64,000 bases of DNA, from assembly GCA_947095535.1 (NCBI GenBank), contig OX352772.1, positions 228,852,051-228,916,050 of the forward strand, given 5' to 3'. The notes below the pieces were generated by a model. The model made no database searches and was not told where the DNA came from. It saw only the letters and a program-made list of their open reading frames with translations. Source of the stretch: Poecilobothrus nobilitatus. Taxonomy: Eukaryota > Arthropoda > Insecta > Diptera > Dolichopodidae. Numbering within the stretch: position 1 is the first letter of the stretch; every line of letters starts with the position of its first letter. This document shows positions 33,053 to 42,906 of this stretch, piece by piece. A program made the position numbers and the translations under genes.

Positions 33053-35119
33053 TAAAAATGAATTTTGGAACAATATGAATAACATAAATTCTTTTGATGA
33101 TATGGTTTGCAAACTTACCGAATTGATTGAAGCAAATACAAAAACAATTCAATCAAAATTTAATAACAATAAAAGCATTTGGATGGCAGCTGAAATTCGA
33201 GAAAATATGAAAATCCGCGACTTTTTCTTAAAATTAAAAAAAAAATATCCGAATGATACTCATGTCAATAACTTGTATTTACATTATAAGTCAAAAGTTT
33301 TTAAGCTAATTGTGAATGCAAAAAAGAACTATTGCTCAAATTTAATTTCACAAGATCCTAGTAATGGTAAAAAACTGTGGCGTCTGTATAAGCAAATAAT
33401 GTTCAACAACGATCAAACTTATAATAACCAAATCATTAAAACCATTAAGTATAATAATAATATATATTCTAATGAAGAGGAAATTGCTAACATTACTAAA
33501 GATTTAAACATTTCAGATTAACCTGTTGACTTCGAATATTTCGATTTCTTTCAATATAATGTAAACTCAATAACTTTTAGTCTTGATCTTACAACATATG
33601 AGAAAGTTAGTGAAGCTATCAAAAATCTTGAAGCCTCAGCAGCTACTGGATTTGATAAGATATAGAGTAAATTTCTAAAAAAATTCGCAAACCGATTGAC
33701 TTGAATATTAGTTAAATTTATTAATTTATCTTTTAGTTCAAAAATATTTCCAGAAATTTTAAAAACTGCAATAGTAACACCTATTATCAAAAGCGGCGAT
33801 GCTACAAATCGATCTAATTACAGACCAATTTCAATTCTTAGTACGTTTTCCAAAATTTTTGAAATAAGCATTAGAAATCGTTTAAACACTTTTATGACAG
33901 TTAACTGTTTACTAAGTGTAAATCAGTTTGGTTTTGAAAGAAACTCGAATACAGCAGCAGCCTGTCTTAACCTAACCGATTTCATTAGTAAAAATATTGA
34001 TTCTAAGAAATATGTAGGTTGTATCTTTCTTGATTTAAAATAAGCTTTCGACTGTGTTGACTATGAGATACTTCTTCACTTCTTCACAAATTTTCTCAAC
34101 TAGGTTTCGCTGCAGAATACATTAGCTTTTTTAAATCGTACTTGTTAAATCGAAAGCAGAAAGTTCGATTAAATAATTGTTTTAGCAATCTAAAATCTAT
34201 AATTAAAGGAGTACCACAAGGTTCAATTTTAGGTCGCGACCTCTTTAAGCTTTATATAAATGATATTTGTAAACTAAGTTTGATAGGATCTTTGCAATTG
34301 TATGCTGATGACGCTGTATTAAAATATGGTTTAGGAAATGAAAATGAATTAAAACGAGCTATAGACTCTGACCTTCAAAAAATCAATATTTGGCTAAGAA
34401 AGCACAAACTTTCTTTAAATATAAGTAAAACTAAAATATTATTATTCCATAACGAAAAGTTTCAAAGCACCAATTTCACATTTAGTAATTCGACAATCGG
34501 AGTTGTCAATAAGTTTAACTATCTAGGTTTAATATTGAATAAAAGTCTAAAATGGGATGAGCATATTGACTACATATCTAGAAAAATTTCACCTTACGTT
34601 TTTATCCTAAAAAGGTTACGAAATTTTCTATTAGATAAAACTTTATTTGTCATATACTCTTCTTATATTTTATCTAATTTAACATAACATATTAATCCAA
34701 TTTGGAGTGGTTCTTCTCAATATCTTCTAAGGAAGTTAGATATTTTGAATAAGAAGGCTATCAAAACAATACACGGATTGCCAACAAGTTTTCCTTCACC
34801 ATTTCTTTACAATTGCAGATATCTAAGTTTTGCTAATATATGTAAAAAAGAATTGTTTCTCACAGCTTTTAAAATAATTAACAATAAAATAAAACACCAC
34901 TTCATTCTTAACCGTATGATCGATATTCATAATCACAATACGAGAAATAAAACTAACTTCTATTTATCAATTTTTAAAACTGAACAACAAAAGAAAAATT
35001 GTCTTTATAATTGTTTAAAAGCTTTCAATGAGTTGCCTTTAGCAATAAAATCTATCAGTGAAATATGTGTGTTTAAAAAAGAAATAGTGCAATATATTAT
35101 AGCAAATAATCAGTTGTAG
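33027..35119 (+). pseudogene. LINE ORF2, linker and reverse transcriptase
   Basis: After the endonuclease, the linker (33027-33521) leads through several in-frame stops (33519, about 33663, about 33700 and in 'FLDLK*AFDCVD' near 34040) into an RT. Visible RT landmarks are 'SNYRPISILSTFSKIFE', 'FGFERNSNTAAACL', 'KGVPQGSILG' and the catalytic YADD at about 34301, followed by thumb-like 'LSLNISKTKILLF' and 'FNYLGLILN'. A frameshift near 34080 and a TAA at 34685 interrupt it. The C-terminal part (34745-35119) contains 'FILNRMIDIHNHNTRNKTNF'. A second RT of the same type lies at 61782-63145. Confidence 0.7.
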
Positions 35120-35246
35120 TTTCATTACTTTTTTACCGAGTCTATCCGAGCCGAAAATCTATCAGTGAAATATGTGTGTTTAAAAAAGAAATAGTGCAAT
35201 ATATTATAGCAAATAATCAGTTGTAGTTTCATTACTTTTTTACCGA
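35047..35246. repeat. Tandem duplication of the LINE 3' end
   Basis: About 93 bp from 'aaaatctatcagtgaaatatg' to 'cattacttttttaccga' occurs at 35047-35139 and again at 35154-35246. The copies are nearly identical and separated by 'gtctatccgagccg'. The duplication includes the last codons of ORF2 and its stop. Confidence 0.85.
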
Positions 35247-36605
35247 CCGCACACATTAATGTATAAGGTAGGTATTGTTTTCATACCAAAAATTTGTAGC
35301 CCAGATTTTGGAAAAGAACTGTGCACTACTCCGGTGTGGAGAAGGCTGTAAAAAATTTTTTAGCATGATGTCCGTCCGTGTGTGTGTGGGTGCGTGTGTG
35401 GGCACGTGTACAGCTTAAACGACTAAGCGGAATTTTTTGAAGTTTCATATTTAAGGTTTTGACGTAAATATCTCAAATTGATAAGCTTTTGGAGCAAATC
35501 GGACAACGACTAGTGGTAGTTTACTAGTGGACTTTTTAAGTTTTTTACGAATATTTCGTACCAGAATAATTTTATGAGAAAAATTATTAAGAAAAAGTTG
35601 TTACACAAGTAAAGAGGAAGAACTTTGCCATAGAACATTTTTTGATCCGACTAACTTTAACTTTTATTTAATTTTTTTTCTAAGTTCAAATTTCATACAT
35701 AACACTCCATATGAATTTATGAACAATTTTTTTTTGTTTTTTTTTTATATTTCTAAAAATTTATATACATACATATGTATGTTTTACTTATATCTATGCA
35801 TATTATTCATTTGTTGATGACATAAAATTAAAACGGTAAAATTTTTGTTAGCAGATTTAATATTAATCTTGTTTGTTTTGTATTTGTTTACAGTTTTTTT
35901 TATTTTTTACTTCTAATATTATTTTTTGAATGAAAAAAAAATCATTTATCTACATTACAATAATAATAATAAATGGATGTATGAATGAATGTACATATAT
36001 TTTTACGGTTTCATTGCTTATAATTATTGTTATTGAATAAAACAAAATGTTATTAAATTGTTAGAAGTTATTTTGTTTTGATATAAATTATTATGTAAAA
36101 AATCTATAAATTTTGGCATTGCACTTTTTGTGTAGTGGCAGTCGGTCCTGTGGTGGGGACAGCTGATTTTTTTTTTGTTTTTAGCCTTTTAGTTAAGATA
36201 ATTTATAATTTTAGTCTATTTTTTTTATTCTTTTTATTTTTAATTTTATACTACGTCTTTATTCTCATCTATTTTCAACTTTTGGAAAAATTATTAATTG
36301 TAAATTATGTAAAGAAAAAATAGTCACAAGTTTTCTGATTATTAATTAATTAATCGAAATCAAGATATTGTAGAAATATGAAATGAAATTGTGATATAAA
36401 TTAGAAATAATGTCAAACAATATTTATAACTAAATAATAAGACCAGACAGCTAATGCGCTACGGTCTTACCATTATACATTATTTATATACAAATTAAAA
36501 ATTTTGTTTTTTAAATTACTAACTTAGAATCAAAGTAAAACTAAAATTGTATATAAACTTTAAAATTGTTTATTAAAATAAAGAAAAAAAAAAAATAAAT
36601 AATAA
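35247..36605. other. Non-coding; contains a GTCC/GT-rich module
   Basis: Around 35366-35410 is 'gatgtccgtccgtgtgtgtgtgggtgcgtgtgtg', similar to the cores of the E and F elements but without their flanking motifs. A 6-bp hairpin AAGACC...GGTCTT occurs near 36440. Low-complexity T/A tracts fill the rest. No gene is supported; a 62-codon hydrophobic frame at 36135-36323 is compositional. Confidence 0.5.
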
Positions 36606-36609
36606 TCAT

Positions 36610-36865
36610 CTGACCAATGGTGCAGTGCGTAAGTCACCGGTCTTTCAGACTAAAGGTCTCGGGTTCAAATCCTGGTCAGGTCAAAAATAATATATAAAAT
36701 ATAATACAATAATGTAAAGAAAATATTAAATATAATTATAATTGAATACTTGTACCGAGATGACCCACATTGTAAAGGTAAAAGGGCCCTAAAAATATCG
36801 GTAGATATTTATATCTGGACGATATAATATAAAAAAAAAAATAAATAATAATAGTAATAAATAAT
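36610..36865 (+). ncRNA. tRNA-like pol III module, probable SINE
   Basis: 36610-36683 contains an A-box-like 'tggtgcagtgcg', a D-stem GGTG/CACC, and a B-box-like 'gggttcaaatcc'. CTGACCA at 36610 is perfectly complementary to TGGTCAG at 36673-36679. The anticodon arm does not give a normal 7-base loop (CTTT-CAGACT-AAAG), so a functional tRNA is unlikely. Downstream is a non-tRNA body with 'gagatgacccacattgtaaaggtaaaagggcccta' and an A-rich tail with (AAT)n near 36830-36865, the usual plan of a tRNA-derived SINE. Confidence 0.5.
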
Positions 36866-36924
36866 AGTAAAATAGTATTAATAGTAATAATGATAACAAT
36901 AATATTAATCTAATTAATAAGAAA

Positions 36925-37590
36925 GAAATTCTGTTTGTTTGTTTGGGCCCGATTTACGTGAAAACCAGCATTCCCATTGCAACCAAATTTTGCAGCAACA
37001 TTTCTACTAGCCTGGAAGGAGTTATAGGCTAAATCGCGTTTTGAAGCTTTTTGGTTTTTTCATTGTCCTGTCTAATCAGTTTGACTAATTGAGTTGAAAA
37101 TTTGCACGAATGTTCTTCTTAGCTTTAAGGGTGTACCGCATTTGATGTTGCCCGGTCGAACCGATGGGCTTCCAAAAAATTTTTTGTTTCCAATTTATGT
37201 CCAATTTTGTATGGTGGTTTTATGCTATGAAAAAAAGCCTGCGACGAATTTTTATGAAGTTCTGGTAACTCGTTTGGGCACGAGAGCCGAACGAAGTTCA
37301 TTAAATTTTTTTGTTGTCCTGCTTAAACGGTTTAATCAATTGATTTGCATACTCGAAAAACTGTTGCTCTTTAGCAGAAAAGCTCACCAGGTTAATTTTG
37401 TTACGACCCATTAAACCCTTTCGGCACCAGGGCTCTGAAAATTTTTAATTTACTTTGTTGTTGCGCTTGAAAGATTTGACCAATTGAGTTGAAAATTTAC
37501 AAAAATGTAGCCCTTCACCACACTCAGTTGATTTGGTTACGATCCATTAACCCGTTTCGGCATCAGTACTCAATGATGTTTGATGCCAAA
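36925..37590. repeat. Degenerate tandem repeats starting with (GTTT)n
   Basis: After 'aagaaattctgtttgtttgtttg' (shared with 30745 and 30821), three diverged segments share 'tgac.aattgagttgaaaatttgcac', 'ttgttacgacccattaaaccctttcggcac' and 'ctttgttgt.c'. They lie at about 37075-37200, 37325-37430 and 37475-37565. These look like a decayed dispersed repeat with internal tandem units. The 106-codon frame at 37094-37414 is not convincing as a gene. Confidence 0.5.
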
Positions 37591-37649
37591 TCTTGTAATC
37601 GGCTTGTAAATAAGCACATTGAATGTGATGAATATAAAGTAGGTATAAA

Positions 37650-37922
37650 GTAGGTCATAAAACTGATCTTTGTGGAACCCCAATATTTATACTGCACTGG
37701 TTACTTAATACACCATTAATTTTTGTAGTTATGATCCTATCTTGTAGATAAGATCTAAGAGGATCAAGAGCGGTTCCCCGTATCCCAATTTCATGCAGTC
37801 TTTCTAGTAGAATATTATGGTTCACTGTATCGAAGGCATAAAATTTTGTATCCTACCATTTATAATTTTTTCAAATATTTTGCCCAAGCAACTTGTAAGA
37901 GTAATAGGTGTGTAATTGGATA
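37650..37922 (-). pseudogene. Jockey/CR1-like reverse transcriptase fragment
   Basis: The minus strand encodes 'SNYTPITLTSCLGKIFEKI' (37860-37922), an RT finger motif. After an internal deletion comes 'AFDTVNHNILLERLHEIGI', 'SYLQDRIITTKINGV' and 'NIGVPQRSVL' (37660-37850), the region leading up to the RT active site. It differs from the LINE at 30.9-35.2 kb. One end abuts the Maverick B integrase C-terminal half at about 37922, so it probably marks the right border of the material inserted into that gene. Confidence 0.65.
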
Positions 37923-38420
37923 CAGTTCAGTTTTCAGGGTAATTATAAATGGATATCTATTTTATCCTCACTTATGAAGAAATACAACTCAACATATCAT
38001 CGTGCAATTAAACTTCAACCAAAAAAAGTTACAAGGTAAAACGAAAAATTACTATTAAAAACTGTCTGCAGTAAGTTAAAAGTGTTTCGTAAAGCAAAAT
38101 ACAAAGTTGGAGGTTATGTTCGTATAAACAAATTTTTTAGGTATTTTTGCAAAAGGTTATCAATCTAACTGGTCAGAAGACAGAAATATTTACAATTGCA
38201 AAAATTAAAAGAACTGATCCAATAACATACAATTTACTTGATTAAACAAATAATCCAATAACAGGTTCTTTTTATGGGCCTGAATTAACACCACTTAAAA
38301 ATCCACATGTCTATCTTGTAGAAAAAATATTTAAAAAAAAAAGGAAATCAAGCTTTAGTTAGATGGCTTGCTTTTGATAAAAAGCATGATTCATGGATAA
38401 ACAAAGAAGATATTACTTAA
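37923..38420 (+). pseudogene. Maverick B integrase, C-terminal half with chromodomain
   Basis: Coding resumes with 'FQGNYKWISILSSLMKKYNS', matching the 'NGNYKWIKLIRKLIELYNN' segment of the other integrase, then 'YHRAIKLQPKKV'. After several frameshifts and stops come 'KIKRTDPITYNLLD', 'GPELTPLKNPHVYLVEKIF' and a chromodomain end, 'LVRWLAFDKKHDSWI', with TAA at 38418-38420. It would begin about 25 codons after the end of the N-terminal half at 15456, in the same orientation. It is decayed throughout. Confidence 0.68.
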
Positions 38421-38527
38421 TACTCTACACATATTTAAGATATTTTAATTTTTTTATTCATACATTTTACTTTCGCTTTTTTTTATTTTAGTAAAGTTAA
38501 TAATATGATTTTAATATAATACATTTA

Positions 38528-38719
38528 TCACAAAAATCTTTTTTCATTTCGTATATATTTAATTACTTGCATTATATATATAGTATTAGTTGCCAATAAC
38601 ATACCTAAAGTTTGCATAAATGAAAGTAATTTTACAAGAAGATTATAAATTTGTAGGTACCTATTTAATGCTGCATTCAAATCAAGTTCATGATTAAGTT
38701 CATTAGTCATTTTAGTCAC
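38528..38719 (-). CDS. Small hydrophobic hypothetical protein after the integrase
   Basis: A 63-codon intact frame. The first 20 residues are Asn/Leu/Asp-rich, followed by a hydrophobic helix ('LLVKLLSFMQTLGMLLATNTI') that could span a membrane, then a basic end. It lies tail-to-tail with the integrase remnant, like the secreted ORF (8693-9304) in Maverick A, and might be another Maverick accessory gene. Short length makes a chance frame possible. Confidence 0.35.
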   Translation of the reverse strand: MTKMTNELNHELDLNAALNRYLQIYNLLVKLLSFMQTLGMLLATNTIYIMQVIKYIRNEKRFL

Positions 38720-39904
38720 GATTTTATAAATACAACCGCAAAAAATACATCTGTTTCATGTTTTATATTAAAAAAGAATTAAAACAGCTTGAAGTAATCA
38801 AGTTAATGGGCATTTAAGTAAAATTTTTTAATTTTTATCGCAACCCCATAAACATTCACTACAGACTATAGGAAAATTTTGTTAATTTCATAACACTACA
38901 TCTTTACAACGAATGCCCAACTTCCCATTTTCCAAATCTCTAAACTTGCTGAAGCTTTTACTCTTATAACATCGTACCAAAGCCTTAAACACCCTATCTT
39001 TAAACTTTTTAAACCCACTTAATAATTTAATTTTTAAATTTCATAACACATATTCTCACCCTCTAATCCTAAATTCAAATCCATAACACCTTTCCTTCAA
39101 TCACAACTTGTTCTGCATTAACTTGTTAACCTTCAAAAATTTTAATTTAAAAACTTAATAACTAACAGCAAAAACTTTTTAATGGAATTTTTCCAAGCTT
39201 CATTACATTTATATATTGCACACATAAATAATTGCAATAATACTAATTTCAAGGTTAACCACTTAATCCACATTACTGTAAATAAATTCACATATTACTT
39301 TAACATTTCAATAACGGCACTTCCTGTAGTCAACCACATCAATACTCTTTGATATTACATGGTCATGACGTCATTTCCCGGAGTCAAATCGGCATAGCTA
39401 TACTACTTAGATCTACTTCGTTCGCAGTAAAGTGGTAACATTGACTAGAAGTCTAGAATTAGACTAGCTGAAATGGATACTTCTGAATAGCTCTTATACT
39501 TAATTTTGATTTTTGTAGGTAAAAATGAGGAAAAAACAGTAAAGAAATAAAAAGTTAGATTTATGCATTCTTCATTTTTGGCCTTTGTTTTTTTTTTAGA
39601 AAATTTTGATTAGGTACATACATGTTTTTTTGTTTTTTGCTATTTTACATGACTATTGATTAGTTATCTAATTATTAATTATTATTTTAAATTTATATTA
39701 ATAAAAAAACATACAATATTTTTACTCTTTCAATACGGTGCAGTATTATTCAGTATATTTGAGAACTACTAAGTAAATTTGCTTTACTCGTTTAAGTTAC
39801 ACACTTAAAATATTGCAATCTTTAAGTACCTACCAGTTTTGTTTTAACTTTAATGTTGGTAAAGTTCAAAACAAATAAGTTCATTTTATATTAATTTTAT
39901 TTTT
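38720..39904. other. AT-rich, no feature recognised
   Basis: Low-complexity A/T sequence with some C-rich stretches around 38890-39120. I see no coding region or repeat of note. Confidence 0.4.
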
Positions 39905-40300
39905 TTTTTTCCTAAGGGAGGTGGGAATCTTCCAAAGACACCAAGAATTTCACCTTTGGTAGTGTCAGATTCTTACTGACTAAATCCACCTCCCCCTTTT
40001 AGCCATTATAATGGAATGAAACTCTTACCTGCGAACGCAGTATATTGGCTAGGGAGTAGGGATAGCAAAGGATAGGAAATGGATACGGAAACATTGAATT
40101 GGGAGTGAGACTGTAAGGAAACTATGAATCCGCCTATTATTATTACTATTTAGCTAACAGTGGCTAAAGCCGTCACAACAGTTAGAACATGTAGTAGTAG
40201 CATATAGTACTACATGAGGTAATTATTGAAGGCAACCCCCACGATCACTGAAACGGTTACTATTATTGGTATTAGTATTTTTATTAATATTATCATTATT
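39905..40300. other. Moderate-GC dispersed-repeat-like segment
   Basis: The composition changes to 'gggaggtgggaatcttccaaagacaccaagaatttcacctttggtagtgtcagattcttactgac', with an imperfect inverted pair GGGAGGTGG/CCACCTCCCC at about 39916 and 39988. It then runs through non-coding sequence into ATT repeats. It looks like a dispersed repeat fragment, but I cannot name the family. Confidence 0.4.
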
Positions 40301-40303
40301 TTT

Positions 40304-40970
40304 ACTACAGAGTTAGCGCCATCAGTGCATAACAACTGATATGATTACAGTATATAACACCTTAATTGCATGATATAACCAAAGATGGCTCCACTGTAGG
40401 AGCTATTATATTATTACTATTATTATTATTATAATTATTGTTCTAATTAATTATTATTATTATTATAATTATTGTTATTATTACTATTATTATTATTATT
40501 ACTATTATTATTGCTATTATTATTTTTATTGTTATTATTTTACTACAAAGTCAGTGCCATCAGTGGATTACAACGTACATACTGCTGTAACACCTTACTT
40601 GCATGATATAACCAAAGATGGCTCCACTGTAGCAGCTATTATTATTATTTATTATTATTATTATAATTATTGTTATTATTACTATTACTGTTATTATTAT
40701 TATTATTATTGTTATTTCTATTATCATTATTATTATTATTATTGTTATTATTTTACCACAGAATCAGCGCCATCCGTGGATTACAACGTGCAGCAGTATA
40801 TAACACCTTACTTGCATGATATAACCAAAGATAGCTCCACTGTAGCAGCTATTATTATTATTACTATTATTATTATTATAATTATTGTTATTATTACTAT
40901 TATTATTATTAATATTGTTATTGTTATTATTACTACTATTAATTATATCGTATAATTATTGAATTATCGT
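40304..40970. repeat. Three-copy minisatellite separated by (ATT)n tracts
   Basis: A segment of about 100 bp ('cagcgccatcagtggattacaac...cttgcatgatataaccaaagatggctccactgtagcagctatt') occurs at about 40304, 40541 and 40755, each followed by 80-130 bp of imperfect ATT repeats. The composite period is about 215-235 bp. A poly-Tyr/Ile frame across it is compositional. Confidence 0.8.
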
Positions 40971-40989
40971 ACAAGTTATTGAAATGTAG

Positions 40990-41416
40990 TTTTAGTTTCG
41001 GAAAAAAAATCAATTTTATTATATTCACAATGATTCACAATGATTAAATTCAATATTTGACAATAATTAATTTTAATATCAACTGATTACAATTTCAATT
41101 TAATTACCAATTATTACAATTAGACGATCAATTTAGTATCCTAATTAAGACTAAAACTTATTCTAAAATATCTGTACTTATATACTAATTTCAATGCATG
41201 TTGTGCCACGTGAATTTGTTCTGATGGGAAAAAATAGGCTTGGTAAATTGTAGCGTAAGCGAATTTGGTGGGAACAATTTTGTTATAATAGAAAAATTAG
41301 CTTGATAAATTGTAGAATTTGATGGGAACAATTTTAATATATGATAAACCTGTGGGAACGTAATGTAACATGTGGATAGTAGTAACTTGACACGCTGTTG
41401 ACACTCGCTTGACACT
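40990..41416 (-). repeat. 3' LTR of errantivirus A (approximate)
   Basis: On the minus strand a polypurine tract, AAAGGGGGAAG, at about 41417-41427 is directly followed by 'AGTGTCAAGCGAGTG', an AGT start as in errantivirus LTRs. The LTR contains a TATA-like AGTATATAAGTAC at about 41170-41184 and AATAAAA near 41020. The distal end is not certain because no second LTR is available for comparison. Confidence 0.55.
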
Positions 41417-41508
41417 CTTCCCCCTTTAAAGATTTACGTCCCGTAAATCAATTTTAAATTCCAATGGGTTGCAAGTAGAAGGTTTAGTTGTTTCCACATT
41501 TGGACTTG

Positions 41509-42850
41509 TTACGTTGATGTTTGTGTTGAAGTTTTCTTGATGTTCTTTAGTGCTATAAAGATAATGAGAACGGTGACAATAGAAATGATGGTTACATCTG
41601 TTGATACTGAGATCTTCTCTTTTGAAAAAAGGTTCTGAATATGGTGCGTATTATTGAATTGTAGGTTATGAATCTAATCGAGATTTAGCTTGATATTGCC
41701 TGCTGTAAGGTTTGCTTGAAAGATGGCTGGTAAAACTTGTAGTGCGCTAGCTATTTTATTAACAAAGGTTTGTCCCTTGATTTCCACTGTATCGTTGTAG
41801 TGTTGTATATCACAAAACTCCCAGTTAGTTGTCTGCTGATATTTCCACTTGTTAATTCGCCATTAAAGTTTGAAAGAAAAATTATATTTTCATCTATAGT
41901 TTCTATTATTTCTTCTTTGTTAAATTCAACATCGCATTTAGCGTTCTTCCATTTTAGAAGTTGAAATATACAATGTTCGTCTCCCAGTATTTTAAGTTTA
42001 TCTTTTCCGCATATGGTTACGTTGTTCATGGTTTCACTACTCCCTAGTATGCCATGTATATTATCCTTAACGAATAATTCTTCATATTTGAGCTGGATTT
42101 GCTTTGAGTCTCTGACTGTACATTTTGCTAGAATATGATCATACTGTTGCCTGCTGAATTTTGGTAGTGATAACACGTACAGGATTGTGTATCCATTTGT
42201 TACAACTTTTGGTTGTGCGTATTCTATGGCTTCGATCTCATTACTGTAAGGTAGCGATTCTGTTTCTTCTAATTGTTTGGACATCTGCTCTGCTTAATAA
42301 ATTCGTGTTAACGATTGATTTTTTCGGAATTTCGGCTGCTAATACGATTTCATTCAGCGTTTCTTTTATGATGCCGAGTTTATTGAAAGTCATTTGCTCG
42401 AGTTGTTGGTCCATTCTATTGACTTCTTTCAGAATGAGGTTGTATCTTTTTGTTACTTCACTTGTAATCTTCATTATTTCACGGTTTATCTTATATTGTT
42501 GGTTATTGTTATCGATTAGCTCACTTTGACTCTTCAAAATGATATCCCAGTCGGTGGCATCTGGTGTGCCAGTGAGCCATTTCCACGCTGATCCGATCCA
42601 AATTATTGATCTTTTTTTGACTCTTGTTCCTCTCAATTTCGTTAATGATTCCATGATTGGGTTTATTTGGAATTCAAGCTGAGGTTTCATCATATTTGTT
42701 GAATTGATCTTTTGAACGAGGGGAATGATTTATTGTAGAGCTTCATCATAATCCTCGAGGTTAATGACGTGAACCAGGTTGAAGTTGCCATTAACTATTC
42801 TTCCTTGGCCTCGTTTTATGATTGCGATTGGGCCTTTAAACCCAAAAATT
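41509..42850 (-). pseudogene. env: Errantivirus A envelope (F-like) gene, disrupted
   Basis: The minus-strand reading starts near 42850 with 'QGRIVNGNFNLVHVINL', has a stop near 42730, and is open from 42693 to 42241. That part holds a furin-type site, RVKKR followed by S, at about 42610, then a hydrophobic IIWIGSAWKWL, the layout of the baculovirus F-type fusion protein. After a frameshift near 42270 the ectodomain continues to about 41751 with several Cys and N-glycosylation-type Asn-x-Thr sites. A further shift leads to a membrane anchor ('IISIVTVLIIFIAL', about 41545-41600) and a stop at 41509-41511. It overlaps no other gene and is followed by the polypurine tract and LTR. Confidence 0.65.
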
Positions 42851-42906
42851 TCTGGCCATGCAATGGTTTTTGTAATTATAAATCTAGAAAGATAAAACTA
42901 AAGTAT

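Larger units (their letters stand above)
30898..35246 (+). mobile_element. CR1/Jockey-type LINE, 5'-truncated and decayed
   Basis: ORF1 (30898-31539), a T-rich inter-ORF region (31540-32299) and ORF2 with endonuclease and reverse transcriptase (32300-35119) lie in order on one strand. A short non-coding 3' end follows, with its last roughly 93 bp duplicated. No poly-A tail or target-site duplication could be fixed. The clade is judged from the endonuclease-RT order and FP-like ORF1, not from a tree. Confidence 0.65.

Noticed and set aside
36610..36683. Functional tRNA gene
   Set aside because: The anticodon arm gives a 6- or 8-base loop and the arms pair only in competing registers; a SINE head or tRNA pseudogene fits better.
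37094..37414. 106-codon plus-strand frame
   Set aside because: It spans degenerate tandem repeat units and has no recognisable domain.
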